Source: Variovorax sp. J22P240 (GTDB taxonomy: Bacteria > Pseudomonadota > Gammaproteobacteria > Burkholderiales > Burkholderiaceae_C). From it: a DNA stretch of 64,000 bases. The DNA lies in contig NZ_JASZYR010000014.1 of assembly GCF_030316855.1 (NCBI RefSeq), positions 62,001 to 126,000 of the forward strand, in the 5' to 3' direction. Both the position numbers and the translations under genes were made by a program. The notes under the pieces were generated by a model, which made no database searches, was not told the origin of the DNA, and saw only the letters and a program-made list of their open reading frames with translations. This document shows, one piece after another, positions 32,100 to 40,569 of the stretch; the stretch's first letter is position 1, and each line of letters starts with the position of its first letter.

Positions 32100-34061
32100 T
32101 TGTCCACCGCTTCCGCAACAGCGCCAAGTCTTCGGTTCGACGGGCGCATCCTGTTTCTGTCCCAGGACCCGCAGATCATCGATCGCCAGCTCGCTGGCGA
32201 GGACCTGTCGCTCGACATGGCGTTGCCGTTGCGCACGGACGTTTCGACCGATGAGATCACGCCCGCGAACATTTGCTACTACTACGACGAGAAGCTCGGC
32301 GAGTTCCCCTACCTCGGGCTCAAGTGCGGCGACCGGACGCCCATGAAGGCCGGCAGTGTCAAGGCCGGTGGGTTCCAGGTGACCGTTGCGGGCCGCCGCT
32401 ACGGCAAGGGATCGTCGCGCGAGGCCAGCCCGTTTGCGGAGCTGTGCGCGGGAATTCGCCTGGTCATTGCGGAGAGCTTTGAGCGGATCTATCGGCAGAA
32501 CTGCCGCAATCTCGGCCTCCTCACCTCCACCGATTTCGGGCTCATCGAGCGCATCCGCTGCGGCGAAAGCATTCCGATCGATGAGTTCACACGAGGGGAG
32601 GAGGAGCTCACGGCCGAACTGATCCGGCGCGGCGGGCTCTTCAAACTATCGCAGGCGCGACGCGCGGGCTGGGCTCCGCAGATGCACGCCGTTGCGCCGC
32701 GCCCGATGACCTACGCGGAAAAGATCATCTCGCGGGCGCGAGGAGGCGAGCAGCCTGTACGGCCAGGCGAATCGCTGTTCGTCAGGGCGGATTGGCGCTA
32801 TTCCCACGAGTACGTGACCCCCATGTCGGTCACGGTCCTGGAACGCGCCACCGGCGGAGACTTCCGGCTCAAGGATCCGCAGGGCATCCTCTGCTTCTCC
32901 GACCATCTCACCTTCGTACATCACAGCATGCCCGCGGAGCGCAAGGCCATCGGGCTTCTCGATGCCGCGCAGAACCTGCAGCGCGTGCAGCAGCTGTTCT
33001 GCGAGAAGCACGGCCTCCGGCTGCATGGACTGCTGCGCGATCGCGAAGGCTCAGAAGGCATCAGCCATTCGATCATGGCCGAGCGATACGTGCTTCCCGG
33101 CCAAGTGGCGGCGGGCACCGATTCGCACACGACGCATTGCGGCGCGCTCGGCGCACTGGCTTTCGGTGTGGGCGCGACGGAGATCGCCAATTCATGGGTC
33201 ACTGGCGAGGTGCGCCTCGAAGTGCCCCGTGTCTGCAAGGTGCTGCTCAAGGGCCGCCTGCGCCCGGGCGTGGAGGCCAAGGACATCGCGCTGCACATCT
33301 TGCGCACCCCTCATGTGCGCGAGGGCCACGCCATCGGGCAAGTATTCGAGTACACGGGTGAAGCACTGGCCGTATTGCCTACCGACGAGCGGGCCACCTT
33401 GACCAACATGGTCGCTGAAATGGGCGGCTTCACCGGGATCGTCGCGCCCGACGAGGAGACGCGCCGCTTCTTGCGCGAGCGCCGCGGGATTGATTTTCGC
33501 ATCGAGCCCTGGATGTGCAGCGACCACGGCGCCGCGGTCGCGCACACGATCGAGATCGATTGCTCACGGCTGGAGCCGATGCTGGCAAGGCCCGGCGACC
33601 CGGGCAGTGGCGTGACCGTCTTCGAATTGAGGGGACAAGTTCCCATTGACATCGCATATGGCGGTTCGTGCACAGGCGGCAAGCGCGAAGACCTGCGCCA
33701 CTGCCATGAGGTCCTGGAGTGGGCAGTGGGACACAACTTGAAGGTGCATTCAGGGACCCGCTTCATCGTCCAGTTCGGTAGCCAGGACGTCCGCGATTTC
33801 TGCTTGCGCGAGGGCATGTTCGAGGTGTTCAGCCGCGCCGGCGTCGAGCTGATCGAACCGGGCTGCGGCGCCTGCGTCAACGCCGGCCCCGGCGTATCAG
33901 ACCGGACGGACCAAGTGACAGTCAGCTCCATCAACAGGAACTTCCCGGGCCGGTCCGGTCCGGGGAGGCTCTGGCTGGCGAGCCCCAGCACGGTGGCAGC
34001 GAGCGCCATCGCCGGCCGCATCGTGAGCTTCGATCAATTGCGTGCCCTGTTTGGCGAATGA
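32100..34061 (+). CDS. Single-chain aconitase/isopropylmalate-dehydratase-family hydro-lyase, small domain first
   Basis: A 653-residue protein starting at TTG 32100, with AAGGAG seven bases upstream. Residues about 12-200 are a LeuD-like swivel domain (DVSTDEITPANICYYY, YGKGSSREASPFAELCAGIR, FERIYRQNCRNLGLL). Residues about 215-653 are a LeuC-like domain (TDSHTTHCGALGALAFGVGA, GGSCTGGKREDL, GCGACVNAGPG), keeping the three Cys ligands of a [4Fe-4S] cluster. Normal LeuC and LeuD are separate chains and AcnA has the swivel domain last; here it comes first, as in AcnB but without the HEAT domain. It probably isomerises or hydrates a hydroxy-di- or tricarboxylate. The TctC gene 44 bp downstream fits this. 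Confidence 0.88.
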   Translation: MSTASATAPSLRFDGRILFLSQDPQIIDRQLAGEDLSLDMALPLRTDVSTDEITPANICYYYDEKLGEFPYLGLKCGDRTPMKAGSVKAGGFQVTVAGRRYGKGSSREASPFAELCAGIRLVIAESFERIYRQNCRNLGLLTSTDFGLIERIRCGESIPIDEFTRGEEELTAELIRRGGLFKLSQARRAGWAPQMHAVAPRPMTYAEKIISRARGGEQPVRPGESLFVRADWRYSHEYVTPMSVTVLERATGGDFRLKDPQGILCFSDHLTFVHHSMPAERKAIGLLDAAQNLQRVQQLFCEKHGLRLHGLLRDREGSEGISHSIMAERYVLPGQVAAGTDSHTTHCGALGALAFGVGATEIANSWVTGEVRLEVPRVCKVLLKGRLRPGVEAKDIALHILRTPHVREGHAIGQVFEYTGEALAVLPTDERATLTNMVAEMGGFTGIVAPDEETRRFLRERRGIDFRIEPWMCSDHGAAVAHTIEIDCSRLEPMLARPGDPGSGVTVFELRGQVPIDIAYGGSCTGGKREDLRHCHEVLEWAVGHNLKVHSGTRFIVQFGSQDVRDFCLREGMFEVFSRAGVELIEPGCGACVNAGPGVSDRTDQVTVSSINRNFPGRSGPGRLWLASPSTVAASAIAGRIVSFDQLRALFGE

Positions 34062-34105
34062 CGCCTTCCATGGCACCCGAAACCCTAAAACCTAAGGAGA
34101 CAAGC

Positions 34106-35086
34106 ATGCAATCTACGAATCGTCGCGCATTCATCGGTGGACTCGCTGCCACTGCGATCCTGATCACGCACCCCATCATGGTCACCGCTCAGGGGGCCAA
34201 CAGTCCCTTGCGGATCATCGTTCCCGCGAGCGCCGGCTCCGGCCAGGATGTCATGGTTCGGTCCGCTCAGAACGCAATGAGCAAGGCGCTGGACCGCCCT
34301 GTCATCGTGGAGAACCTGCCCGGCTCCGGTGGGATCATCGGCACGCAGCAGCTCGTCAAGGCCGCGCCGGACGGCAACACGATTGCGTTCGTCTCCAACA
34401 ACCACACCGTCAACCCGGCCGTCTACAAGAAGATGCCGTACGACAGCCTGAAAGACATCACGCCGATCACGATCGTCGGGGAGACGCCGTTCTTGCTCGT
34501 GGTCAATCCGCAAAGGCTGCCGGTCAATAGCGCCAAGGAGATGGTTGCGCTGCTCAAGGCCAAGCCGGACCAATACAACTTCGGTTCATCCGGCAACGGC
34601 ACCATTCTTCACCTTGCCGCCGAGATGTTCGTCGACGGGGCGGGGGTGAAGGCTCGCCACATCCCTTACAAGGGCGCCGGACAGATGATCACCGACTTGA
34701 TAGGTGGCCAGGTCGATTTCGGGGTGCTCGCGGTTCCTGCTGTACAGGCGCACCTCAAGGCCGGGACCTTGCGGGCGGTGGCGGCGACTGGCGCAATAAG
34801 GGTGCCTTCCTTCGCGAATATTCCGACGCTACAGGAGCAAGGAATCAACGTCACTGTGGGCGGCTGGCTCGCCGCAATCGGACCGGCCAAGCTCGCTCCG
34901 CCAGATGTGAAACGCCTGAACGAGGCCATCGTAACCGCGTGGACTTCGCCCGAGGTGAAGAAGGCGATGGCAGAACAGGAGAACATCATCAATCCCACCA
35001 CGCCAGAAGCCGCCGTGTCGACCTTCAGCCGCGAACAAGCGCGTTATGCGGACGTGGTCCGCAAGGCCGGCGTGACGCTGGATTAA
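34106..35086 (+). CDS. Tripartite tricarboxylate transporter substrate-binding protein (Bug/TctC)
   Basis: A 326-residue periplasmic solute receptor. ATG 34106 follows [28 protein letters not shown] is a twin-arginine-like signal. The mature protein has the Bug-family sequence [59 protein letters not shown] and [10 protein letters not shown]. It binds a carboxylate for a TctAB permease, which is not in the window. It is downstream of the aconitase-like fusion gene in one operon, so the shared ligand is probably a small di- or tricarboxylate. Confidence 0.93.
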   Translation: MQSTNRRAFIGGLAATAILITHPIMVTAQGANSPLRIIVPASAGSGQDVMVRSAQNAMSKALDRPVIVENLPGSGGIIGTQQLVKAAPDGNTIAFVSNNHTVNPAVYKKMPYDSLKDITPITIVGETPFLLVVNPQRLPVNSAKEMVALLKAKPDQYNFGSSGNGTILHLAAEMFVDGAGVKARHIPYKGAGQMITDLIGGQVDFGVLAVPAVQAHLKAGTLRAVAATGAIRVPSFANIPTLQEQGINVTVGGWLAAIGPAKLAPPDVKRLNEAIVTAWTSPEVKKAMAEQENIINPTTPEAAVSTFSREQARYADVVRKAGVTLD

Positions 35087-35108
35087 CGCTTCCAACCACG
35101 AATTCGCA

Positions 35109-35243
35109 TGCCCACGCGGCCGGGTTGGCGAGCGCAACCGCCATGGCGATGTACCTACCCATCGAGTTGCCGATGATGTGCACCTTGTCGAGGCTGACTG
35201 CGTCCATCAGGCCTTTGAGGGCGTGTGCGTTGAGGGCAAAACG
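35109..35243 (-). pseudogene. Fragment of a meta-cleavage-product hydrolase-like alpha/beta hydrolase gene
   Basis: The minus strand encodes [20 protein letters not shown], then [18 protein letters not shown]. This is the nucleophile-elbow region of MhpC/BphD-type hydrolases (GNSMG, with the Ser nucleophile). The sequences before and after do not continue the fold, so only about 45 codons survive. The remainder of the 528-bp gap (35087-35614) holds no gene I recognise. Confidence 0.65.
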
Positions 35244-35614
35244 CCTGGCGCAGCAAGAGCGCCAAGCCGGCGACAACGTTGCTCGTTCTCGTCGGGGCCA
35301 AGTGGTTGCTGTGCAATTCGGCTCGCTGCTCCGCCTCTCGATGCAGCTGCAGGCCTTGAGCTGCCGCTTGGCGCACGCGGAAGACCGGTGATGGCCGGCA
35401 GGCGTCACGCGGCCGCCCTACGGCGTTGCCATCTAGTCAGCTCTCACGCCTGGCGGGGCGCTGACTGGTGCCCATTTGCGCAAAATCGGCCCGCAATGTT
35501 TCTGAGAGCACATCAACGGCGCCGAAAGCTGGGCCGCCCAAGCCGGTGGGTCTGGGTGGGTCGAGCAGTACGCCTCGCACATCTCCTCCCGGCGCGCCTA
35601 CCGGCGAGCGCTGC

Positions 35615-35884
35615 TCAGAATTGCGCCTGCCCATCGCCGGTGCGGTCATGAACCCAACGCATCGCCTGTTGCTCTGCGTGACGGATCGCTTCCGCCTCCG
35701 TGCCATACACAATTTCCTCGGTGTCGTTGGGCAGTTGCGTCTCTTCCTCATCCGCAGGAGTTCGAACAAGAACGACGATGGGTTGATATGCGCCGCGCGC
35801 CGGCTCTGCTCGTAGCTCAAAGCGGAAACCGCGATATTCGAGCGAGTGGCCATCGGAAATCGGAGTACTGGTGTCTGTTGGCAT
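35615..35884 (-). CDS. Conserved hypothetical small protein
   Basis: An 89-residue soluble acidic protein (MPTDTSTPISDGHSLEYRGF, then PIVVLVRTPADEEETQLPND and EAEAIRHAEQQAMRWVHDRT). The pattern of a short beta-sheet followed by an EAEA...A..WI/VH helix is common among small uncharacterised proteins of Burkholderiales that read Y-R-G-F near the start and end in an Ala-rich helix. AGAGG lies eight bases before ATG 35884. No function can be assigned. Confidence 0.7.
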   Translation of the reverse strand: MPTDTSTPISDGHSLEYRGFRFELRAEPARGAYQPIVVLVRTPADEEETQLPNDTEEIVYGTEAEAIRHAEQQAMRWVHDRTGDGQAQF

Positions 35885-36121
35885 GGTTCTGGCCTCTTAA
35901 GGACGTCCTCGATGGTGCGCAAAGTTGGCGGCACGGTTGTGCAGGCGCGCACAGGCCCTTGTTGAAGGACAGCGCGCCGTGGCGGTAAACATCGTGCTGG
36001 GGATCACGCTCATGGGACGCTGGACGGGCACCCAGGCGAAAGCGGTTAGAGCTTGCGGCGTCGACGTGACGCCAGCGCTCGCCCATCCGCACGATTCGCG
36101 GCGGCGTTGTATGCTCCTATC

Positions 36122-36616
36122 GTGCAGCGCGCCGCCGCGATCATCGGTTCCGCGATCTTCCTGGTCATTGCTCCGGGCACGCTCGCCGTGTACGTCCCTT
36201 GGTACCTCACGCACTGGCACTTTGCGCCTCCGCTATTCCCGATCGCGCGCGTGCTCGGCGCCGCCCTGATCGTCGCCGGGTTGCCCATCTTGCTCGATTC
36301 GTTCGCTCGCTTCGCGTTGCAGGGCCTCGGCACACCGGCGCCCGTGATGCCTCCCAAGCGCCTCGTCGTCACCGGGCTCTATCGCTACGTCCGCAATCCG
36401 ATGTACGTGGCAGTCACGGCGTTGATCGCCGGCCAGGGCCTCCTGTTCGGGAGCGTCGCGGCGCTGGGGTACGGCGCGATCGTGTGGGCCGGATTCTTCT
36501 TGTTCGTTGTCGCCTACGAAGAGCCTGCGCTGGGCGAGCAGTTCGGCGACGAGTACAAGCGCTATCGGGCGAACGTGAGGCGATGGTTACCGCGCATCAC
36601 CCCATGGCGCGGGTAG
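36122..36616 (+). CDS. ICMT-family membrane methyltransferase-like protein
   Basis: A protein of about 164 residues if started at GTG 36122 (VQRAAAIIGSAIFLVIAPGT); the frame is open to 36053 and no strong ribosome-binding site decides the start. It has four to five hydrophobic helices. The signature LVVTGLYRYVRNPMYVAVTA followed by YEEPALGEQFGDEYKRYRAN matches the isoprenylcysteine carboxyl methyltransferase/PEMT superfamily SAM-binding region. It is the second such protein in the window, but only distantly similar to the one at 22216. The substrate is unknown. Confidence 0.85.
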   Translation: MQRAAAIIGSAIFLVIAPGTLAVYVPWYLTHWHFAPPLFPIARVLGAALIVAGLPILLDSFARFALQGLGTPAPVMPPKRLVVTGLYRYVRNPMYVAVTALIAGQGLLFGSVAALGYGAIVWAGFFLFVVAYEEPALGEQFGDEYKRYRANVRRWLPRITPWRG

Positions 36617-36786
36617 GTGGTAAGAACGCCGCGTCGCGAAGAAGTGCATGACCGTTCTCCGCAACGGTCACCGTCTTTCGGCGCAGAAATTCGATCGGCG
36701 GCTCACAGGCAGAACCGGTAGTAGCCCCTGCGCTGCCCGATAAGCAGGACTCGGGCCAGGAGCAGCCATCCGAACTGCTGTCGGAA

Positions 36787-37182
36787 TTAGGCTTCTCCCT
36801 GCTTCCAGTCTGGGCTGAAGCCACCCAGCGTGGGATGGTACATCTCGTCGCCATCATGCTGAGTGAATTCCACATTCAAGCGGTCCCCAGTGAGACCGAG
36901 CAGTTCGATGCAGTGAGCGCACAACGCTCTGGCCACCTCCATCCGAAGTTCGGCCGGCCGGCCCCGGCGGATGTCCAACATCAGCAAGGAGACTGGAACG
37001 GGAACCTCGCCCACCTCGGCGATGCGCCAAATTCCGCCCGCACCCAATTCTCGAATCGCTACGGATATTCGCCGAATGTCAACGCTCATCATCGAGGAGT
37101 AGGTCTCGCACATCCGAGCCGCGAGGCGCTGCTTCAAGTCCTTGGGATAGCTGTCATTTACGTCGAGTTGCAGGTAGGGCAC
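36787..37182 (-). CDS. Tautomerase-superfamily protein (MSAD-like length)
   Basis: A 131-residue protein starting with GTG 37182, preceded by AAGGAGG four bases upstream, the best ribosome-binding site in its neighbourhood. After removal of Met the chain starts with Pro1 (PYLQLDVNDSYPKDL), the catalytic residue of 4-oxalocrotonate tautomerase and malonate semialdehyde decarboxylase. DIRRGRPAELRMEVARALC supplies the arginines usual in this fold. Its length equals malonate semialdehyde decarboxylase and trans-3-chloroacrylic dehalogenase-like proteins. Which reaction it performs cannot be told. It is a single gene; the 170 bp downstream hold nothing recognised. Confidence 0.85.
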   Translation of the reverse strand: MPYLQLDVNDSYPKDLKQRLAARMCETYSSMMSVDIRRISVAIRELGAGGIWRIAEVGEVPVPVSLLMLDIRRGRPAELRMEVARALCAHCIELLGLTGDRLNVEFTQHDGDEMYHPTLGGFSPDWKQGEA

Positions 37183-37355
37183 GGAACCTCCTTGAAGAAT
37201 CTAACGCTCGCATTCCGCCATAGGACCAGCAGAGATGGAGCCCTCGCATTCGATGCTGTGACCGGACCGAGGCGTCTGCAGAAAGCCTCGAGTGCCGGGT
37301 GCCGACGGGCTAAAGTCGGCCAGTTCCCGCCATTCGTGGCCGACAGCTTTGGTGC

Positions 37356-38000
37356 TCAAGCAAACCCGTCGATGAGGGCCCGCGCGCCGGGGGGTGCGTC
37401 GTTTGATTTCCGCCAGACCAGAGTGAAGTTGTTTGCCGGCATTGGTACGGCCTCCTCCAGCGCAAGGCCTTCATTGCCCGCCACTTCCACCACCTTGTCG
37501 ATGTCGCGCACGCCCCAGAGAGGATTCCTTGCGCGCAGGCTCGCGTCGAACGCTTCATTGCTCTGCGACGTATGCGCGCCGCCGCGCATGTACGGGCCGT
37601 AGGTCACCAACACGCCACCGGCGGGCAGGATCCTGCCGACGCCCGCCATCAACGCGAGCGTGGCCTCCCACGGGGAGATGTGAATCACGTTGATGCACAC
37701 GACCGCATCGGCCGCGGATACGGGCCAGGGATGCTTCGTGATATCGATGGCGAGGGGCGGCTTTACGTTCGACAGGTTGCCTTCGCTGACCCACGCCTCG
37801 ATAGAAGCATGACGCTCCACGTCCATCTCGCTGGGCTGGAAAGTGAGGGCGGGCAAAGCCCTGGCGAAGTGCGCCACGTGCTGCCCGGTGCCGCTGCCGA
37901 TCTCGAGCACGAGGCCGCGTGGCGGCAATACGCGCGCAAGTACCTCGAGGATCGGCTGCTTGTTGCGCTCGGGGGAGGGGGCGGTCTCGCGTGAGTCCAT
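37356..38000 (-). CDS. DUF938-family SAM-dependent methyltransferase-like protein
   Basis: A 214-residue protein from ATG 38000 (MDSRETAPSPERNKQPILEV). The SAM motif I LVLEIGSGTGQHVAHFA, the acidic FQPSEMD, and NVIHISPWEATLALMAG are diagnostic of DUF938 proteins, a class-I methyltransferase-like family of unknown substrate. YGPYMRGGAHTSQSNEAFD and the terminal NNFTLVWRK complete the pattern. It is transcribed alone. The frame is open upstream to 38132, but that part is not conserved. Confidence 0.9.
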   Translation of the reverse strand: MDSRETAPSPERNKQPILEVLARVLPPRGLVLEIGSGTGQHVAHFARALPALTFQPSEMDVERHASIEAWVSEGNLSNVKPPLAIDITKHPWPVSAADAVVCINVIHISPWEATLALMAGVGRILPAGGVLVTYGPYMRGGAHTSQSNEAFDASLRARNPLWGVRDIDKVVEVAGNEGLALEEAVPMPANNFTLVWRKSNDAPPGARALIDGFA

Positions 38001-38251
38001 GCAGCGATGGTAAGCCTCACGTCGTGCTCGGCGCCTCAACCGCTCCGTCTGCTGTCTGCCGATGTGTGCCCTCCGCTGCGGGGACTTCCTTGAGGTCCCT
38101 GTGGACGGGCTCGGCCGGCAGCTTTGCGGCAACGAGATCAGGAAAGTGAATGTCTCTTCAGCCCTCCCTGCCTTCCACCAGCGCCCGATGTCCGACCGAA
38201 GTGCAGCGATTGCGGTCCTCCCTGCTGGGCGAACTCACACTGTGATGCCGA

Positions 38252-38378
38252 TTTCGGTCATCCAGTTGCCAAGGAGATCCCGGTATCAACGACCGGTCCC
38301 AAGGTGTGCAGACATAGCCGATCGCTGACGTCACGCGGCCAGCGCGATTCCGATGTCGAAGGCAACCGAGTGGCCGCT
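38252..38378 (+). repeat. Dispersed intergenic repeat, copy 2
   Basis: This shares TTCGGTCATCCA, GGTATCAAC, CGACCGGTCCCAAGG, GTGCAGACATAG and GGCAACCGAGT, in order, with copies at 24586 and 60698. It lies in the 527-bp gap 38001-38527, which holds no recognised gene. A stretch near 38485 (GGGCCAGTTCCCGGCGTC) also resembles 37316-37335 (CGGCCAGTTCCCGCCATT), hinting at a further repeat. Confidence 0.5.
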
Positions 38379-38527
38379 ATCCAAACAGTCGGAGTGTCAG
38401 TCCGGGCCCGAAGCCAGCCTCCGGGCCCGTTGGATTCGAGGCCTGAAAGCTGCCGTTGGCGACGAGACTACGTGAGTGCAAATCGGGCCAGTTCCCGGCG
38501 TCATCTGGAGTTCTTCGGAGCGACTCA

Positions 38528-39295
38528 TCACAGTCCAGGACTGCTTTGCATGATCCCGCCGTCCACGAAGATCGTGGTGGCCGTCAGATAGCTCGCACCG
38601 TCGCTCGCGAGGAACGCCACGACGCTCGCGATTTCCTCCGAACGAGCCATGCGGCCCAACGGAATGGCCGAGTTGAGTTTCTTCAGCAGCACCGGATCGT
38701 TCATGGTCGAGAGGTTGATCGGCGTGGCCACGGCGCCAGGACCGACGCCGACGACGAGGATGTTGTGCGACGCCAGCTCGACGCCCGCCGTGCGCGTGAG
38801 CATGCGAATGCCGCCCTTCGAAAGGCAGTAGGCGGCGTTGCCCGGCATCGGCCAGTCCTCGTGCACGGAACTGACGTTGATGATGCGCCCTCCGCCCCCC
38901 TGCTTGATCATCTGCTGCGCGGCGAACTGGGTGCCGAAGAACGCGCTCTTGAGATTGATGGCGAGCACCTTGTCGTAGTCCGCCTCGCTCGTGTCGAGCA
39001 CGGAGGTGCGAGTCTCGACCCCTGCGTTGTTGACCATGACGTCGACTCGGCGGAACCTCTTGACGGCAGTAGCGATCAGCCTTTGCAGGTCGGCGACCTT
39101 GCTCACGTCGGCTTGCACTCCGATCGCTTGGTCTCCCAAGGCGAGGACTTGCCTCTCCGTCGCTTCGGTCGCTTCGGGATGCACGACGTAGTCGATGACT
39201 ACGTTGGCCCCTTGCTTGGCGAGCTCCAGCACGATGGCGAGACCGATGCCGCTGTTGCCGCCGGTGACGATGGCGACTTTGTCTTTCAGGTTCAT
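38528..39295 (-). CDS. SDR-family oxidoreductase (glucose 1-dehydrogenase-like)
   Basis: A 255-residue classical short-chain dehydrogenase. The NAD(P) motif TGGNSGIG, NNAG, the catalytic Ser in INVSSVHE, and YCLSK (Tyr and Lys of YxxxK) are all present; the ending FVDGGIMQSSPGL is typical. ATG 39295 overlaps the stop of the upstream MFS gene (ATGA), with GGAGATCAACC before it, so it is translationally coupled. It is the last gene of a GMC oxidoreductase-MFS-SDR operon. Glucose 1-dehydrogenase is the usual annotation for such sequences, but the substrate is not proved. Confidence 0.92.
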   Translation of the reverse strand: MNLKDKVAIVTGGNSGIGLAIVLELAKQGANVVIDYVVHPEATEATERQVLALGDQAIGVQADVSKVADLQRLIATAVKRFRRVDVMVNNAGVETRTSVLDTSEADYDKVLAINLKSAFFGTQFAAQQMIKQGGGGRIINVSSVHEDWPMPGNAAYCLSKGGIRMLTRTAGVELASHNILVVGVGPGAVATPINLSTMNDPVLLKKLNSAIPLGRMARSEEIASVVAFLASDGASYLTATTIFVDGGIMQSSPGL

Positions 39296-40569
39296 GGTTG
39301 ATCTCCTGGATGAGTGATGGTTGAGGGCTGGGTCGGACTTTGAATCGGCGCGCGCGCTACTTCCGTGACCAGTCGCGCTGGGTGGCGGGCGATGAGCGCG
39401 GCAAGCACGACGAGCGCCAGCGCGACGCCGGTGGTCGCTCCATAGATCGTGCCCAGACTCAATCCCAACCGTGACTCCAGAGGGCCGACGCCAAAGGCCG
39501 CGATCCCGTACCCGATCTGGTAGGACGCGATCAATCCCCCGGCCATCGATGCGGCGATGGCCTTGAGTTCCGCCTGACCGAAGCTGATGACCAGCGGCAG
39601 CAACGCCGAACAACCGAAGCCTGCGAGCGCAAAGGCCGGGATGCCGAAGAGCGGCTGGCTCGGCTGCAGGAAGGCAAGGACGGCAAAGCCCGCGGCCACG
39701 AGCAACGGCAGGACCTGGAAGACGGCGCGCTCGGGCAACCATTTCCCGACGAGGGCAAAGAGGACGCGCCCTGCCGTCACCATGCCCCAGAACACGGTGA
39801 GGGCGAGCGAGGCCTGCGTCGCATTTGCGCCCAGTTCCTTCGTCATGTAGAGCGAAGCCCAGTTGCCGTTCATCGTTTCGCAGACACCGTACAAGAGCGC
39901 GAATCCGGCGAACACCCAGAACCGAAAAGGAAGCTTCGTCGGCCCGCCCATGACCCCGGCGCCGTCCGCCTGCGCATCCGGACTGAGCGGCAAGCGCGCA
40001 CTGAACAGGAGCAACCCCAGGATCAGCGCGCCAGCCAGCACCGGCAGTCCCCACCAGATGCCCAGACCGACGAACACCGCGACAAGCATCGGCGCCAGCG
40101 CAGTGCCTGACCCCAGCAGGGCGTTCAGCGCCAACACGGCCTTGTCCACCTTCGTTGGAAAGAAGGCGGCGGCGAGCGTGTTGAGCGTCGGCACCGTGAA
40201 ACCGAAACCGACGCCGAGGCAGCCGGTGGCGACGAGCAGGACCGCGTAAGCAACCGCGTGCTCGCTCATCGCGAACCGGCTCAGAACGAGCAGCGCCATC
40301 GACGCCAGATTCGCAACGAGTCCGATCAAGAAGATGCGCTTGGCGCCGAGGCGGCGTGCCAAGCCGGCGCCCAGCAGGGAGGATCCGATGGCCGTCACCG
40401 CCTGGGGCACGAACATGCCACCGTATTCCGTCCTCGACAAACCGTAGCCCGTGGCGCTGGTGAAGACGACGCTCGCCGCCGGAAACGTGACCAATGCCAC
40501 GCCCTGAATCAAGCCGGCACCGTACACGGCCGCGATTTCTCTGCGCCGTGCGAGCGGGTAATTTGTCAT
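39292..40569 (-). CDS. MFS transporter
   Basis: A 425-residue major facilitator with about twelve hydrophobic segments. Sequence signs are GAGLARRLGAKRIFLIGLVA (the loop 2-3 basic motif), VGFGFTVPTLNTLAAAFFP and a second-half GRVLFALVGKWLPER. It resembles FucP/NarK-like MFS proteins that carry sugars or organic acids, but the substrate is unclear. Its ATG overlaps the GMC oxidoreductase stop by four bases and its stop overlaps the SDR start by four bases, so the three are translated as one unit. It may import the substrate of the two oxidoreductases. Confidence 0.92.
   Translation of the reverse strand: MTNYPLARRREIAAVYGAGLIQGVALVTFPAASVVFTSATGYGLSRTEYGGMFVPQAVTAIGSSLLGAGLARRLGAKRIFLIGLVANLASMALLVLSRFAMSEHAVAYAVLLVATGCLGVGFGFTVPTLNTLAAAFFPTKVDKAVLALNALLGSGTALAPMLVAVFVGLGIWWGLPVLAGALILGLLLFSARLPLSPDAQADGAGVMGGPTKLPFRFWVFAGFALLYGVCETMNGNWASLYMTKELGANATQASLALTVFWGMVTAGRVLFALVGKWLPERAVFQVLPLLVAAGFAVLAFLQPSQPLFGIPAFALAGFGCSALLPLVISFGQAELKAIAASMAGGLIASYQIGYGIAAFGVGPLESRLGLSLGTIYGATTGVALALVVLAALIARHPARLVTEVARAPIQSPTQPSTITHPGDQP

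Noticed and set aside
35468-35815. Plus-strand frame of 115 codons opposite the small conserved protein
   Set aside because: Antisense to the better supported 89-residue gene, and rich in Ser/Pro/Thr as shadows here are.
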